From Agrocybe praecox (lineage: Eukaryota; Basidiomycota; Agaricomycetes; Agaricales; Agrocybaceae): a DNA stretch of 64,000 nt. Where the stretch lies: assembly GCA_964017145.1 (NCBI GenBank), contig OZ024845.1, positions 2,232,001 through 2,296,000 of the forward strand. Direction: 5' to 3'. The position numbers were made by a program, and so were the translations under genes. Below the pieces are notes generated by a model. That model was not told the DNA's origin and did not search any database. It was given only the letters and a program-made list of their open reading frames with translations. Position 1 is the first letter of the stretch. Every line of letters begins with the position of its first letter. Positions 11,420 through 22,900 of this stretch are shown here, piece after piece.

Positions 11420-12795
11420 ATGGACCTTAAATATGTTGCGGCTCCAATGGTCAATCAATCGGATATGCCCTTTAGACTGCTTGTTCGTCAATATGGAGCA
11501 ACACTGGCGTACACCCAAATGTATATTCCCGAGAAATTGCTTTCTGATAGGGAGTACCTGGAATACCACATCCGAGATCTTAGCCTCGGAAAGGACCATG
11601 AACATGCACGTCCAGTAGTGGCCCAGATATGCGGTAATGACCCAGAAATTGTCGTCCAAGCCGGGCGGAAGTTGCAGGGTTATTGCGACGCCATCGGTGA
11701 GTTTTTCCTCTCTCTCTCTCAATCAGTAATCTGCAAAACGAACCATCTGACCTCAACACGAGAAAGGTGCTAGATCTGAATCTTGGATGTCCTCAGGAAG
11801 CTGCACGAGATGGCCACTATGGTGCATACCTTTTGGGGCCTAAAGATTGGCCTCTTGTGAACGATATCGGCAAGTATATCCCGACATAAAGCTGTTCGTC
11901 CCATTCAGCGAAGCTAATTTAGAGACGAGTATGTAGTGTCAGCCATGGCTAATTCCTTTACCATTCCGGTATCTGCGAAAATTCGATTATGCCAACCTCA
12001 ACCGAAAACATTGGAATTCACACAACAGCTAGAGGCTTCTGGTGCTTCCTGGATCACCCTGCATGCGCGCACTGTGTCTGCAAGGCGAAGAAGACAGGGT
12101 GCTGCCGACCTCAGCGAAGTCAAACGACTAAAGGAGCATCTTCGGGTGCCTGTCATAAGTAACGGGAACGTGCGTGTTTTCAATGACCTGGAAGACAACC
12201 TGGGATACACGGGTGCCGATGGACTGATGGTGGGCGAAACTCTTCTCGGCAATCCATGGTGAGCTGGGTTTTCTTTTCGCTTTCCACCACAGTTTGAAAG
12301 GACGACAGGGCTAAATAAATAAAAACCATCTGTCTTTCTTATCTTACGAAACCGAACAACTGAACTGCAGCCTCTTTTCCGGGACCGTTCCAGATCCAGT
12401 CGACATTTCGCTGGAGTATCTCAATATATGCAAAGAATACCCAGGAACCACGATATCCACGGTGCAGACCCACATAAGACACTTCATAGAATTTCAATGG
12501 TGAGTAATAAAAACCACGGAGCTCGTCCCGACTATGCTTCCACAGAAACTTAACTATGACTTTCTTCTCTATCGATGTTCTATCCAGTCAACGCCGGCCA
12601 TGGTATTCCAAGTTCAGAACCGCACTTAAAGCGACAGATTCTCTCGATTCAATCGAATCTTTGTTAATGTACAAAGTTGAACGATGGCGTGGGCGACCTC
12701 CGAGAGGCACGCACGATGACGAGGATACAGAAGCTGACTTGACAGACGAGGAAATCGATGCAAAAGACTTGCAGGAGTTTAACCTTAAATTTTAA
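11420..12795 (+). CDS. DUS1: tRNA-dihydrouridine synthase (Dus1-like)
   Basis: Five exons (11420-11696, 11774-11869, 11937-12258, 12371-12499, 12588-12795) give 343 residues. It reduces uridine to dihydrouridine in the tRNA D-loop, with FMN as cofactor. Visible signatures are AAPMVNQSDMPFRLL near the N-terminus, the catalytic-cysteine motif DLNLGCPQEAARDGHYGA, KIRL, WITLHART, VISNGNV and GADGLMVGE of the TIM barrel. The NLGCPQ/GHYGA pattern fits Dus1 (positions 16/17) better than Dus4. Intron 2 has a GC donor. An alternative GT-AG intron (donor after 11873, acceptor at 11922) adds about five residues that do not fit the helix length. The tail is acidic. Confidence 0.9.
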
Positions 12796-13264
12796 GGGTC
12801 CACTGTATCTACTAGGCAGTAAGAGTCTTGACGTCCAATATTAGTACTTGCTCCTCGTGTGGATTCAGCTCCCTCCTAGCCATTTTTGGGATCGAAGCCT
12901 CATCTACGAAAGCAGGCAAAGAGGGCAAGGATAGTACGGCAAACCCAGTATAAGCTTGTTGTAGTGTTGCACTGTAGGCGTGTTTATTATGCCAAATTTT
13001 ATACAGATTAATGCTTTCACTTGATTTCCTTCGCATAACATTGGGACTTCGAGAGTTCAGCACGATAACATCACATCGGATTGCTTATTTGCATAAAAAA
13101 ATTAATACATCACAGTCCAAATCGAAGTGTGAGCAAGGGAAGAAGGAGCCATAAGAGATGACAAAGGGGTATGTTAAAAAGGGCTGAGACACGTAGATTG
13201 ACAGAACGATTTAAGGGAGAATGTACAGTATACCGAAAGGTTGAATGGACAATGAACAGACTCC
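12796..13264. other. Intergenic between convergent genes
   Basis: 3' ends of DUS1 and YRA1 face each other here. Only small ORFs occur. I see no additional gene. Confidence 0.5.
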
Positions 13265-14740
13265 TTAAGCCGTAGCAGCAGCGGGAGCGTTGGAGGCGGT
13301 GTAGTCCTAAACAAAGTTCATCAGTTAGATAAATGTTGTGCGAGTCCTGCAAACCAATTTACTAACCTCCATCTCTGCGTCAAGATCGGCAGCAGTCTTC
13401 GGGGGTCGCTCGCTCTTGCGTGCACCACCTCTACCTCTGACACGGCGTCCTCGAGTACCAGCAGGTCTACGAAATGGATAAGACAGAGGTTCCCGATGCC
13501 TAGCGATTAACGAACCTGGGAGCAGCAGCTTTAGCGGGTGCAGGTGCGGGAGCCACTCGAGATGCCAAGGGAAGGGGTCGGGAGGGATCAACGACGATTT
13601 CGATCTTCATAGGTCTTTCTATAAGATGACGGGTCGAACAAGAGATTTGGCAGGTTAGTCGAACTGTTCTTTGAACACATAGCCATGCAAAAGGGGAGAG
13701 ACGGGAAAGGATATACGAAGGATTCAACTCGTTACCGGAACCGCAGATGTCTCTGTGGTCTTGAGGGTGCATCATACAACATTCCGGTGGGCTAGCCAAG
13801 GCTCGTCGTTCTTTAAAAGGAACCTACGGAGCACATTGCATGCCTGGAGCGTACAATTTCCAAAACATGACAATAATGCCGGTCTTCGGTATTCCAATTC
13901 AAAAACACCTTCCTCTTCAGCAGCCAACAAAGATATGATGTGGTTCTCGTCATTCTGCATACAGCAAACTTGACGTGCTTCGGACCAGCTCGATCAATCA
14001 GGGTGATCAGGCCTGAGATACAAAGCGTGTTTTTTGGTCGAAGAGCACAAGATGATCGCGACACTCCAAAGAGGTGCAGATGCATCTGAGAAGGTATAGC
14101 CACCACCTCGAAGTTCCACATAATTGGAATAGACACAACCGCGATTCGGCTAGGAAGAAGAGTTACAAGGCAGGCAATGCCTTGGTCCACGAAGAAAACA
14201 CGACGAGATGTAATATTTGAGAGAGGCGATACTAACTGCCATCGATGAGCCGGTTGTTGTATTGCTGGAAGGCCTTGGTTCCGTCGCCTTTCTTCTGGAA
14301 GGTAACGTTGGCTATACCTTTCGAGCGTCCATTGGCGTCGTAGTGAAGGGTGATTTCCTTGAGTGGTCCGACCGTTTGGCTGAATAGGTCCTGGAAAGGG
14401 TTAGATTCCTAAATATAAGATAGGCAAGTACACGACTAACCTTGACTTGAGCTTCGTTCACATCTGCTGGGAGATTTGATACAATGATTTTCTCAGTGCC
14501 TTGGGTGATGGCCTTGACGGGGTCAACAGCAGCAGGCGCCGCAGCAACCCGCGCGCGTTGAGTGGGGGTAGCGGTAGTTTTTCCAAGGACTTGCGTGCGA
14601 GCAGATCCACGACGGCTGGCATTAGGGCGACGGCGAGAAGTCTTCGACTTGGAAATGATCTGTAAAAAGACGATGTAAGACTAAGGCGCCCAACGTGGCA
14701 ACCGACAGCGACGACTCACCTCATCCAGAGTCTTATCCAT
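13265..14740 (-). CDS. YRA1: mRNA export adaptor, ALYREF/Yra1 (Mlo3) family
   Basis: Six exons (14740-14720, 14659-14441, 14390-14237, 13618-13516, 13466-13367, 13306-13265) give 212 residues. The N-terminal box MDKTLDEIISKSK is the conserved UAP56/Sub2-binding motif of REF proteins. It is followed by a basic RRRPNARRG linker, an RRM (KIIVSNLPADVNEAQVKDLF ... GRSKGIANVTF ... DGKRPMKIEIVVD), a basic RGRRVRGRGGARKSER segment and the C-terminal Sub2-binding motif (TAADLDAEMEDY). It couples transcription and splicing to export through TREX and Mex67. Intron 3 is 618 nt, about ten times the local norm, and retention gives a stop two codons past the junction. It is divergent from RPC31. Confidence 0.95.
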
Positions 14741-15022
14741 TATTTCTGATATTCGGAAGAGTTACAGTAAAAAGGTGTCGAAAGGCCGAAAGAAAAATAA
14801 AAAGGTGAACTGTGGCAAGTTGGGGGGAAGAAAGAGAGCGGTGGGCTGTCGGCTGTGCACTGAAAGGCGTCCTTATGAAGAGTCGGAATTCGAAAGTGTC
14901 ACACTCCGCTTATGGACTGTTTGTTGACTCAACTTCCACGGTCACTGGCACTAATCGCTGCACAATAAAAATTTCGGCCTATCTTATCTCATTGTTTGCG
15001 TCCATACACCTTTGAAATCGGC
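14741..15022. promoter_or_regulatory. Divergent promoter YRA1 / RPC31
   Basis: The 282 bp between the two start codons must carry both promoters. No TATA box is evident within 100 bp of either start, as expected for housekeeping genes. A purine-rich block (GGGGGGAAGAAAGAGAGCGG, 14821-14840) lies nearer YRA1. Confidence 0.6.
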
Positions 15023-15940
15023 ATGTCTCGCGGTGGTGGCAGAGGAGGCCGTGGCGGAGGGAGAGGAGGATATGGGGGCGCCAGTGCCCTACCGCCAATG
15101 GGCCTAACTTTTGCCGATCTACAAAACTTATCAAGGGAGGCCACAGCCCTGTATCCGGTGCGTTATACTGCTTTGGATTTTTCATGTTCTAGAGCTTACA
15201 TCTTTGCGAATAAAACCAGAAAAGAGAAATTCCGGTATTCACAGAACCTTCAAATGATGAAAAAGAAATCGCTCAGCTCCAATTAGGGTTTGCATCTCGG
15301 CTGAGGAACTCACAATATTACATCGTCGAAACAACCAAAACTTCAGGTATGTGTTGTATCATCCATATGCTGACGTATTATATCTGATATATGTGTTGCA
15401 GAAATTGCAAGATATTCAGATAAATATAGGCCGTCTGCCCAGCAGCAACCCACTTTGAAGCGGAAGGACTTGCATGCACCTTATTTCCCTGCGGACATCT
15501 TTGAGGATTACTTCAATCCTAAACGGAAAAAGAAGAGTGCGAGATTTAGCCCTTCATTTAATGACGCATTTCTGACATATTGGAGTAGAAACACAACAGA
15601 AGACAGGGAAAGTTGTACTGAACCTCGACGAACTGGACGAAGGAGATGATCAGGTATTCTTTGATCCATCTAAATTTAAACCTTCATATCTAATAGTTTT
15701 CAAGGAAAAATCTTCTGACGAACGATCAGATGCTGGTTCACAAGCTGTCGAATCAGATTATGATGTCGATGAAGAATACGACAACGACTATGCAGAAAAT
15801 TATTTTGATAATGGAGAAGGGGACGATAACGACGATCTGGGAGGTGGGGGCGGCGATGATGGAGGGGGAGGTGAGTTTTGAATCCTTTATTTTGAAAGAA
15901 CTACAATGACTAATAAACGTTTCCAGGAGATTATGATTGA
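15023..15940 (+). CDS. RPC31: RNA polymerase III subunit RPC31 (RPC7/C31)
   Basis: Six exons (15023-15157, 15220-15346, 15402-15536, 15586-15653, 15705-15870, 15927-15940) give 214 residues. The layout is that of RPC31/RPC7: an RGG-like glycine-arginine start (MSRGGGRGGRGGG), a central conserved block (YIVETTKTSEIARYSDKY ... TLKRKDLHAPYFPADIFEDYF, then basic NPKRKKK), and a very acidic tail (DYDVDEEYDNDYAENYF ... GDDNDDLGGG) ending in GDYD. The subunit belongs to the C82-C34-C31 trimer that mediates promoter opening by Pol III in the nucleus. The last exon adds only four codons and the stop. Confidence 0.9.
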
Positions 15941-16229
15941 GCAGCAAGCAGCAAAAATAACTTATTTCGCTTTTTATTGTACCACTACCGCAGCCTCATC
16001 ATATGCAACAAACAAGCACTATAATCTTGCTTGTTATCTGGAAAACCAATCTATCTATGCGAGTAATACCCTACAAACGGAAAACAAACTAAGTTTTCAA
16101 TTGTAACGCAATGTCCTCTCAAAAAAAAACCTATGTTACAAATGCCTTTAGAGGAAAAATAAAAAAGACGGTCGAATGATATGTGAAAAGTGAAGATGGG
16201 AATAACAAGAGACAAAAGATGACAACAAG
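15941..16229. other. Shared 3' region of convergent genes
   Basis: AT-rich spacer between the stops of RPC31 and the golgin gene, with an A-run near 16122 and AATAAA-like strings near 16162 and 15955. No gene. Confidence 0.5.
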
Positions 16230-18034
16230 TTATGATTCAACGTCTACTTGCTCCTTTTCTTTACCTTTTCTCGACGGAGGTGGCCCTAATAAGCTAGGCG
16301 AGCTGGCCATAGCTGCCGATCCGAACGAAGCCAATCTCCTGGGTTTTGTTTGTGAATTTGGCCCTAAGGTGTTTGGACTCCCTGGTATCGATGTCAAGCT
16401 GCTGCGTGGAGGAGAAGGCGCTGCCTGGGTTGGTGACTCTCCAGCTGCGGCTTCTGTCAGAAGGAATTCAACCCATAATCGTGAAAAAGACTGGATAAGA
16501 TTATGCGTCAGATTTATGATTTATAAACATTTTGCAGAGGTGATACGAACTTCTGTTTCGTCGGATTTCTCCAGGTCGCTTGTCACTTTAGCAGGGGAGG
16601 ATGTACTTGAGGAACGACCCCAAAAAGACGTGGCTTGAGGGGCTTCTGAAGGATGAATCCTCTGGAGACCAGCTTTCTCCCGTTCTTGATCATTCCATGA
16701 AAGTATCGATGCTAGAAGAGAAAGCATCTCAAAGCGTTTGCTGTCGGCTCGGGGCGTCGAAAGGAAGGACAATATAACGTTAGTTACTAGACGTCGGTCG
16801 ACATTCATTTCGTTCGAGTTACGGCGTAATCTACGCAGAGCTTCCATGAGGTGCTCATTAATGATGACAGCTGTGATTTGCTTTAGTTCAAACGGTAAAC
16901 GCTTGTATAAGAAGACAGACATACCTTCATGCCGCAATTTATCAATGAGTAGTTTCTTCTCTTTTATCTCCTTTTCTAACTCCTGAGTGCGCGTAATGTT
17001 GGTATGTGATTCCTCAAGTTGTAACTTGTCAAGTCAGTATTGTATCGTCCATCCTCAGTAAATGTTCGGACGCCTACCTCAGCTGTCAATGCCCGGTGTT
17101 TATATTCAGCAAGCGACTGGGTCGCTTGTAGCAGCTGTGATTCGTAATCTTTCACCGCCTGACGGAGTTCATGATCTTTAGCTGATGAATTCGTGAGGAA
17201 CTGTACGTGAACAAGCAAGAATATTTTTGTTGTAAATACATACCTGCTTGGAAGTCCTGCAACACAGATTGAAGGTTCTCTGTTTTCTCTTGCTCATCCC
17301 GAAGTTCTGCCTGACCCCTGGCCCTAGCAGTAGTTTCCAGCTCCAGCTCCCTCCGCAGACTCTCAATGGTGGACCTCGCCTCTTCAGAACCCACTTGTTC
17401 TTGTAAAGCAGACCGTTCCCATTCATCGCGTTCCATCCGACATCGCTCAAGTTCTATTTGAGTCTCCCGTAACTCCTTCGCTTTCTGAAGGCTTTCCTGC
17501 GCGTTTTCTTGCAATACACGTGCTCGCATGGCATCCAGCTGGCTTGAAGCACGCTCTGCTTCTTCATGGGAGGATATCAATTCCCCTTTCAACGTTTCGA
17601 CCGTGACAGCCAGGTCATCCTTTTCTGCCGTCAGCTGCTGCACCAGTTGTTCCCGCCGGTCAAGCTCTTCCTGTCCACAGTCAAAATCAGTTGGTTAAAG
17701 ACAGTAAAAGCATGTCACTTACAGCGTCTTGTTGTAGCTTGTTTCCCAATGTCGTTCGCATTTGCGTCAGTTTAGCGAGTAAGTTGCGGTACTGTGTCGC
17801 CAGTTTCTCCTTCTCATCTTGCGTTCTAGCAAGCTCCTTCTTCAGCCTCTCTATTGGATGATTAGAGTCCTCCGTAGGATCTGAGCCATTTGTATGTTCA
17901 GAGTGACCATTCTGGTGATTCGACGCCGGTTCAATGTCAATGCTACGCTCGCTGTCAATGGAAGACCGAGATTCTTTGGCAAGGTTGCTAGTCGATCCAG
18001 AGTATGATCCTGACGACCTGTGCGACGAAGCCAT
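16230..18034 (-). CDS. IMH1: Golgin with C-terminal GRIP domain (Imh1-like)
   Basis: Six exons (18034-17723, 17670-17244, 17181-17078, 17024-16925, 16870-16551, 16490-16230) give 507 residues. A Ser/Asp-rich head is followed by a long coiled coil with heptads of Leu, Glu, Gln and Lys (~80-330). Next comes the GRIP domain, visible as VIINEHLMEALRRLRRN, VDRRLVTNVILSFL and PRADSKRFEMLSLLASIL. GRIP domains bind GTP-loaded Arl1 on the trans-Golgi. The protein is a vesicle tether in the Imh1/golgin-245 group. After GRIP lies SFSRLWVEFLL and a Pro/Ser-rich end. Exon 3 uses the downstream acceptor because only that keeps the coiled-coil frame. Confidence 0.93.
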
Positions 18035-18297
18035 GTCGCTAAGATGATATATAGAAATGAGTTGAAGTTAAACAATACATTAATGATTTCCCTTGTGCAC
18101 AACGTCGGCTTTGAGGAGATAGCCGCCATCACGTGTCTGCTATTATCTTGTCTTTGAGAAATTGGAGTCCTTGTAAACCATCCACCACCATTCACATATA
18201 TGAAATCCGTTGAAACAGGTCACCGGAAGTGAGTATAAGTCAGGATACTCTTAACTGCTACAACTCCAACAACCTCCAGGGTTACAACACTCGAATC
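18035..18297. promoter_or_regulatory. Divergent promoter golgin / F-box gene
   Basis: 263 bp separate the two start codons. No TATA box is seen near either. AT-rich tracts flank both starts. Confidence 0.5.
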
Positions 18298-20542
18298 ATG
18301 ACGTGCTTTTTTACAAGGCCTCGAAGACTTGACACTCTGCCCGTTGAAATCATCTGTCTTATATTTTCAAATCTGGATATGCAGAGCCTGCTTTCGTGTT
18401 CTGTGGTGAGTGGCATATGTTTTCTTCAAATCCCTTGCTTACATAGGTCCAGTCCACCAAACATCTGAGAAAGGTGATCTCAGGCTCTGTGCAGCTCCAA
18501 TATGCAATCGAATTGGGAAGACATCGGATGGTATCTTTATTGCCTGCATCGAGTACTGTATCATCCATGAAGCGCCTCGAGCTGCTGAGAAGCCGTGAAA
18601 AGGGATGGAAATACTTGGACTGGAAGAAGCGAGATACACTGGAGCTGCCACCTACAGGTTCAGTGTACGAGTTTGTTGGTGGAATATACGGGAATGGACG
18701 AGAGGACGACAGTCGGGTGACTGCTTCCATCTCTTTTCTTGAACTTCCAACGAATGATATTCCATACCGCAAGCCTCAGATATGGACACATCTGATGGGG
18801 GAAACAGCGATCGTCGACTTTACCATGGATCCTTCACAGGATCTCCTTGTCCTCGTGGCGTTGGCACGGCCAGAGTAAGTTTTTTCTTACAACACGCCAC
18901 ACCTCACCATGCTGACTTTTACAAGCTCCAAGTACGTGTATGACCTACACCTACGGTCAATTAAAACAAATAAACCGCACCCGCGAGCATCTGCACCGGT
19001 GCTGCCGTGCCTGCTGAAACCGAGTGTACACACGCAGGCGTCAGATATCGTGGCAGCGGTCCGGGTACAAGCTGCAGGTGCTATCGTTGCACTTCTTATC
19101 AAAGAAGTGCTCGAAGGGCCTAATGCGTACCTTGAAATCTGGAAATGGGACGGGAACCCCCAGTACTCTTGTGCGCTACCCGAGCCCGATGGTATTGACG
19201 ATTTCACCTTTCTGACAGACAAAACCTTTCTTCTCGTTCTCCCTACCGGCCAATTCGTGGTCTATGATTTCGAGTGGCCAATCGCATGCTCCACCTTACC
19301 AAGCCTGCGTGCGATATACAACTTCCCTCCTTTAACTCAAGGCTATCAGTATTGGTACATCTCTATGAGCAGTAACCCTGCTCCTGGCTATGTGCCACGC
19401 TATTCAACAGACCCCGAAGATCAAGGATATCCTGGACACAAACAGATGTATTACCCCAGCCCCGATGAACGTATACACGCTTGCTGCATATACGTCTACC
19501 ACCCTTCCAGCCCACATCACCACGTTCATGCCTTCGTTTTCTTTTTAAACCTTCGTACTCTTTTAAAATCACCAGAGGAATGGAGAACAAAACCGACGTC
19601 AAAGCTATCATGGAATACAGACCCTATGCCGACAATGACGGCTGAAACAGATGGAATTTTCGGTCCATTTCATGGTTGTACTTTGTTAAACTACCCTCCA
19701 TTTCCATCCTTTGGCTCGCATGCGAACCCATTGAACCCATTGACACCAATGGAGACTGCACGTAGGAATAACAAGACCATATCCGAATCGAACTCGAAGG
19801 AGATTCAATGGTGTGAGTGGGGACCTCAGACAACACGGTGGTTTGAGGAAAGCATCAGTACGGACTGGCAGCACGCAGTATATGGACTCAGGACGGTTGA
19901 GACGGTAGATCCGGCCAAGGTGCAACGTCCTAGCCAGCTAGCTGCGCTGAACCGGTTTATACAGGAGTCGATGGATGATTATGCATCTGGGATGCGGGTT
20001 GCAAACGGTGCTAGCAAGTCTTGTGACGATATGCGTTCTCCCCCTGAAGATTCTTCATCGAGCGATTCAGAAGACGGTTCTGATCCTGACCCGTATCTGG
20101 ACTTTGAACCCGACGAAGACCAACAAGACGTGGATAATGCTTATCGCTGCTTGCGGATACGAGATTTCAACCCATATTCCTTCGCGGGCGCGGATACCAT
20201 GAAACTTGTAAATGTATCCGCCGATGGTCAGAACAATAGCACCACCAACGGTCGTAAGGGTAGAGGTCGATGGCGGTTTAGGCGTCTCGTGACAACCCCT
20301 TCAACGACGCCCGTCAAAGGCGTCTTCGAGCACGACATCGTCAGCTCTCTACCGTATGTGGAGGTAGTGAGCGATGAGCTGTTCAATGTCACGGATGTAA
20401 TGATGGACGATTCCAGGATAGTTCTTTTGAAGGTTCGTGTCAAAGTACTTAGGCATCATATCTGACGACTCTGAGCTTACCTACCTTCGTCTAGCGAGGT
20501 GATACGTCACGATTGGAACGCTTCGATGTATTGATAATGTGA
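18298..20542 (+). CDS. Large F-box protein
   Basis: Four exons (18298-18405, 18447-18874, 18926-20432, 20495-20542) give 696 residues. An N-terminal F-box (LDTLPVEIICLIFSNLDMQS, then LLSCSVVQSTKHLRKVI) is followed by a long region predicted as beta-rich repeats (LDWKKRDTLELP, TAIVDFTMDPSQDLLVLVAL, YLEIWKWDG). This arrangement occurs in many mushroom F-box proteins that fold as degenerate beta-propellers. A strongly acidic serine-rich insert (SSSSDSEDGSDPDPYLDFEP) sits near residue 575, and a basic patch (GRKGRGRWRFRR) near 645. A role as SCF adaptor is inferred from the F-box. The target is unknown. Confidence 0.85.
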
Positions 20543-21105
20543 CTCTTTTGACATCGTCTTTGGGATTTATTCATTATCTACTCATATGCTTCTCCTGAAA
20601 ATCATTCCTACCTCTACTATATACTGTGGTTGTGCGAATGTCCGACGATCGAATATCGTGAAAAGTACTCATACATACATAGTGCGTATCATGTCATGTA
20701 TCACTAATGTGTTTGGCCTACTAATATCATGCTCTACATACACATGCGATTGTAAAAATTTCGTTCCGTTTTCAAGTTTTATTTGAAGCGATGTATAGAC
20801 GAATATATTCCGGCCTAGCCATCCAACTCTTATGGAATTTTACTTCAAGTTTCAACCGGAGTCAGCTTGTGCAATCTTGTGCAATGATTGCTTCAAGTTG
20901 CTACACACATGGACAAACTCTTTTTTTCATCAAACAATACCGTCTTCTGCAGCATTTATGTTTGGGAACGTATAGCAAATAGACATGACTCTCATGTTCA
21001 AACGGTTATTTTGTCTTCGTTTCCTGCTGGCTGTAAACCCAGTGTTTTCCAGCGTCTTGGTAGACCGTTCCACTTCCAGTCTATGCGTAAATCCAATTGT
21101 CAGGA
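20543..21105. other. Intergenic
   Basis: AT-rich 3' region of the F-box gene and decayed sequence leading into the tyrosinase relic. No supportable gene. Confidence 0.5.
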
Positions 21106-22077
21106 AGGAGTAGTGGGCGCTGGCACAAGGCATCCAGGTTCTCGAAATATTGGCTCCCCATGGTAGAACTCTCGGAAAACAGGCCCAAAAGAACTACTTG
21201 AAGAGTTATCCTGAAAAAACCTGCACTCACTTCTAAAACTGTCGCTCCGGGCGGGGTATCTCGTTTCGACGACCTGATCACCACACATATCCAACAGACC
21301 TTCTCTATTTATTATGTGGTGAGTGAAGCAAATTATCACCTGTCAAATACCTACGCACTGCAGGCAAGCTCAAGAAGTTTCATTTTATTTTCGTTTACTC
21401 GATCAGATACTGGGATTGGACATTGGACGTACTACCACCTTTGGGTACCTTTACCCAGTCACCCCTATGGCACTCAGGATTCGGATTCGGAGGCAACGGA
21501 CCTTTCATCTTTGTTGAACCCCGATAACCCTTTTGCCATCCCAGAGTGAAACTTGACTGTCCAGATGGGTCCTGGAAGTGGTCCTGTTGGAAGCCCGCGC
21601 TACCTGAGCCGCCATTTTACCCGTAGTACTTCACTGGAAGATACCTCGGGGCTAACGTCACCAGACACTGTCTCGCGGAGCGATTATGGCTACTTCGATC
21701 GTGTGATTCAAGGTGGGCCCAGTCTCGAACTTTCCGGCCTACATGGAGGGGACCATTATGGTGATGGGTGATCTTTATGATAGTCCGGCAGGTAAGAGAA
21801 ACAGATTTGGGTTCTTTCGATAAATTTAAACATTGACTTCTTGGCTCACAGACCCTGTATTTTATTTGCATCATTCTAACCTTGACCGTGTTTGGTGGTC
21901 TTGTCAGAAGAAGGATCTAGCTCGCCGCCTGGTCGACATTTCTGAACCTACTGTTATCATGGACTCCGGCAACACTGAGGCAGGAATATTACTCCCTTTC
22001 TGTTGGGATCAACGCTTCAAATTCAAATGTTACTGTTGCAGATGTGATGGACGTCCGCGGGTCGGTGTTATGTTATG
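21106..22077 (+). pseudogene. Tyrosinase pseudogene
   Basis: Pieces of a fungal tyrosinase lie in order but in changing frames: ALTSKTVAPGGVSRFDDLI and THIQQTFSIYYV (start of the CuA region), RYWDWTLDVLPPLGTFTQSP, GFGFGGNGPFIFVEP, NLTVQMGPGS, YFTGRYLGANVT, DYGYFDRVIQGG, then the CuB hallmark DPVFYLHHSNLDRVWW. At least four frame changes and in-frame stops (near 21511, 21547 and 21630) separate them. The segment carrying the second and third CuA histidines is missing between 21318 and 21410. Tyrosinases are type-3 copper enzymes that oxidise phenols for melanin formation. This copy cannot make one. Some intron borders survive (21791-21851). Confidence 0.88.
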
Positions 22078-22829
22078 ACTATGATAAAGTTTACTAGTTT
22101 GAAAGTTAACGCATATTTAAACTGAAGTTGCAGTAATTTATGATTGGGTAATTAGATCTATCACCTCTCTTACCCTGTGAGCCATAATATACCGGCACAC
22201 ATCCAATATTTGAATGTCTAATGGTCATCAGTGTTGGTCAGTTTTGGTCGTTGTTCTTATTAAGCATGTTCGCGATGAGATACGAATGAATGGACTGCGG
22301 AACAAAAGAATAGAAATTATGTTTATCCCACCATTTTTAGGTGTTTAAGCTCAGAAGATAGCAGCTTATTGACCTTTGGAATGCTTCTAATTACCCCGCA
22401 ATCACAGTTGGACGCTTAACCATGTGGATTTCAACTCCTGACTTTTGGCCGATAAGTTCATCGAACCTACCCAAAATTTTATAGGGATTTCTTTTGAAAT
22501 TTTTGATTTATACTGCACCGTAGACCTTGGAGAATAGCCAGAAAGGTTCATGAGCACAAAATGCAAATTGAATATCGCCCTAAAGGTCTGTCACCAGCGT
22601 CACTTAGGCTTTTTTTAGATCAGTGTTAAAATAGATTGCTAACGGAAAATTGACCATCTTCTACAATATCCGAGAACTCTACGAACTCATTTCAATTTTC
22701 CTATTGGCTCAGAATTTGACTACACTTATGACGTGCCGGAACACGGATGACTTCATTGACGCATAAAATATCTTATCAGGTAACAGAGTAGGTGAAAACC
22801 CTAAAAGGTATCGCAATAGGGGCCTGAGG
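22078..22829. other. Intergenic
   Basis: AT-rich spacer upstream of the AA9 array. No supportable coding sequence. Probably holds the regulatory region of the first AA9 gene. Confidence 0.5.
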
Positions 22830-22837
22830 TATAAAAG
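22830..22837 (+). promoter_or_regulatory. TATA box of first AA9 gene
   Basis: TATAAAAG lies 71 bp before the ATG, the same spacing as in the other two AA9 copies. Confidence 0.7.
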
Positions 22838-22900
22838 GCGCCCAGTACTCTGCGTATTAATTCAGCGCATATTCGTTCTACTTTTTCTCTCAAGTTTAAG

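Noticed and set aside
14036..14110. snoRNA in the YRA1 intron
   Set aside because: C/D-box-like words are present (ATGATG) but no matching D box or terminal stem could be identified.
13813..14190. 125-codon ORF inside the long YRA1 intron
   Set aside because: No domain, start not near a promoter, and it lies wholly inside the intron. Treated as chance.
16183..16638. 151-codon plus-strand ORF
   Set aside because: It is antisense to the last exons of the golgin gene, whose reading frame is clearly the conserved one.
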